Shown here piece after piece: positions 42,865 through 43,131 of a stretch of DNA of 43,131 bases. Each line of letters starts with the position of its first letter. The stretch's first letter is position 1. The notes below the pieces were generated by a model. The model searched no databases. It saw only the letters and a list, made by a program, of their open reading frames with translations, and was not told the DNA's origin. The position numbers and the translations under genes are program-made. The stretch comes from Verrucomicrobiaceae bacterium (GTDB taxonomy: Bacteria > Verrucomicrobiota > Verrucomicrobiia > Chthoniobacterales > Terrimicrobiaceae), in assembly GCA_007280915.1 (NCBI GenBank), contig QYQL01000100.1:1-43131 (forward strand), written 5' to 3'.

Positions 42865-43131
42865 CAGGATTTGCCATGGCGCAAGCGCGGCATGGTGAAG
42901 AGGCCTGCGACTTACCTGGAAAAAGTTTGAAGAACGGACCCTTTCGGTCGGTCCGGAGGCCCGCCCCTACCAGCGTGCGTTTGGTATTATACCAAATATT
43001 GCAGATAAGTGGACTCAGTTGTAGTCACGGCGCTTTGACTCGCACCCTGGCGGGTGTCTCACCCCTCCGGGGCTGTCTGGCGACAGTCTTCCTCGCTCTG
43101 CTCGGTTGTCGCCGTGCGCCCCGACAATCGA
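42865..43131. other. Non-coding right edge with hairpins
   Basis: I see no supportable gene here. There is a stem CGGACC/GGTCCG with a nine-base loop (42935-42955), a perfect dyad TTTGGTAT-T-ATACCAAA (42980-42996), and a run of tight hairpins: CACCC-tggc-GGGTG (43043-43056), CCCC-tcc-GGGG (43062-43072) and CTGTC-tggc-GACAG (43073-43086). None is followed by a T-run, so I do not call a terminator. The hairpin style recalls 1150-1240. The region may be the edge of a repeat or a gene outside the window. Confidence 0.4.

Noticed and set aside
42935-42955. Rho-independent terminator after leuD
   Set aside because: The stem CGGACC/GGTCCG has a nine-base loop and is not followed by a T-run.

Overview
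The window is a 43 kb piece of a GC-rich, Gram-negative-type chromosome. Several traits found together point to Verrucomicrobiota, possibly a Spartobacteria/Terrimicrobium-like lineage: two PEP-CTERM proteins (one a giant with autotransporter-associated beta-strand repeats), a pseudopilin with the H-X9-DG C-terminal motif, OprB-type porin, ExbBD-TonB, a GxxExxY gene inside decamer-repeat ends, and start codons that almost never have a Shine-Dalgarno tract. The phylum is inferred from gene content; no rRNA or tRNA gene was seen.

Layout. 1-2.0 kb (minus): polar amino acid ABC importer, with an ATPase and a fused binding protein/permease cut by the left edge. 2.2-7.4 kb: a small PEP-CTERM protein behind a perfect FNR-type box, ExbB-ExbD-TonB, a LolA-like periplasmic protein, a TPR protein, and a DUF433/DUF5615 toxin-antitoxin pair. 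7.6-10.7 kb (minus): GH57 glucan branching enzyme and a FlgD-fold secreted protein. 10.8-23.2 kb (plus): an acid-stress island with OprB porin, AdiA arginine decarboxylase, AdiC arginine:agmatine antiporter, a small His-rich membrane peptide, a second LdcA/AdiA-like decarboxylase coupled to an FMN-binding PNPOx-fold protein, VapBC, a protein joining a voltage-sensor-like four-helix domain to a CorA channel, and a PotE/CadB-like antiporter. Two copies of a GxxExxY element (one frameshifted, one internally deleted) sit between these genes. 23.2-28.2 kb (plus): ilvE, mcsA, mcsB, clpC, the protein-arginine phosphorylation and degradation system. 28.2-33.4 kb: lipA, an STN-domain protein coupled to a pseudopilin, gmd and rph (minus), and a methyltransferase. 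33.4-40.5 kb (minus): a 2380-residue exported protein with GH64-like N-terminus, beta-strand repeats and PEP-CTERM anchor. 40.7-42.9 kb (plus): leuC and leuD, separated by a solitary repeat end. The last 270 bases hold hairpins and no recognisable gene.

How it fits together. AdiA with AdiC is a textbook proton-consuming arginine system. The second decarboxylase and the second APC carrier look like a parallel pair for lysine or ornithine. The porin could feed both, and the sensor-CorA protein between the second pair could balance charge (a hypothesis). Next door, McsA/McsB/ClpC marks proteins on arginine and unfolds them. The giant and small PEP-CTERM proteins would be sorted by an exosortase encoded elsewhere.
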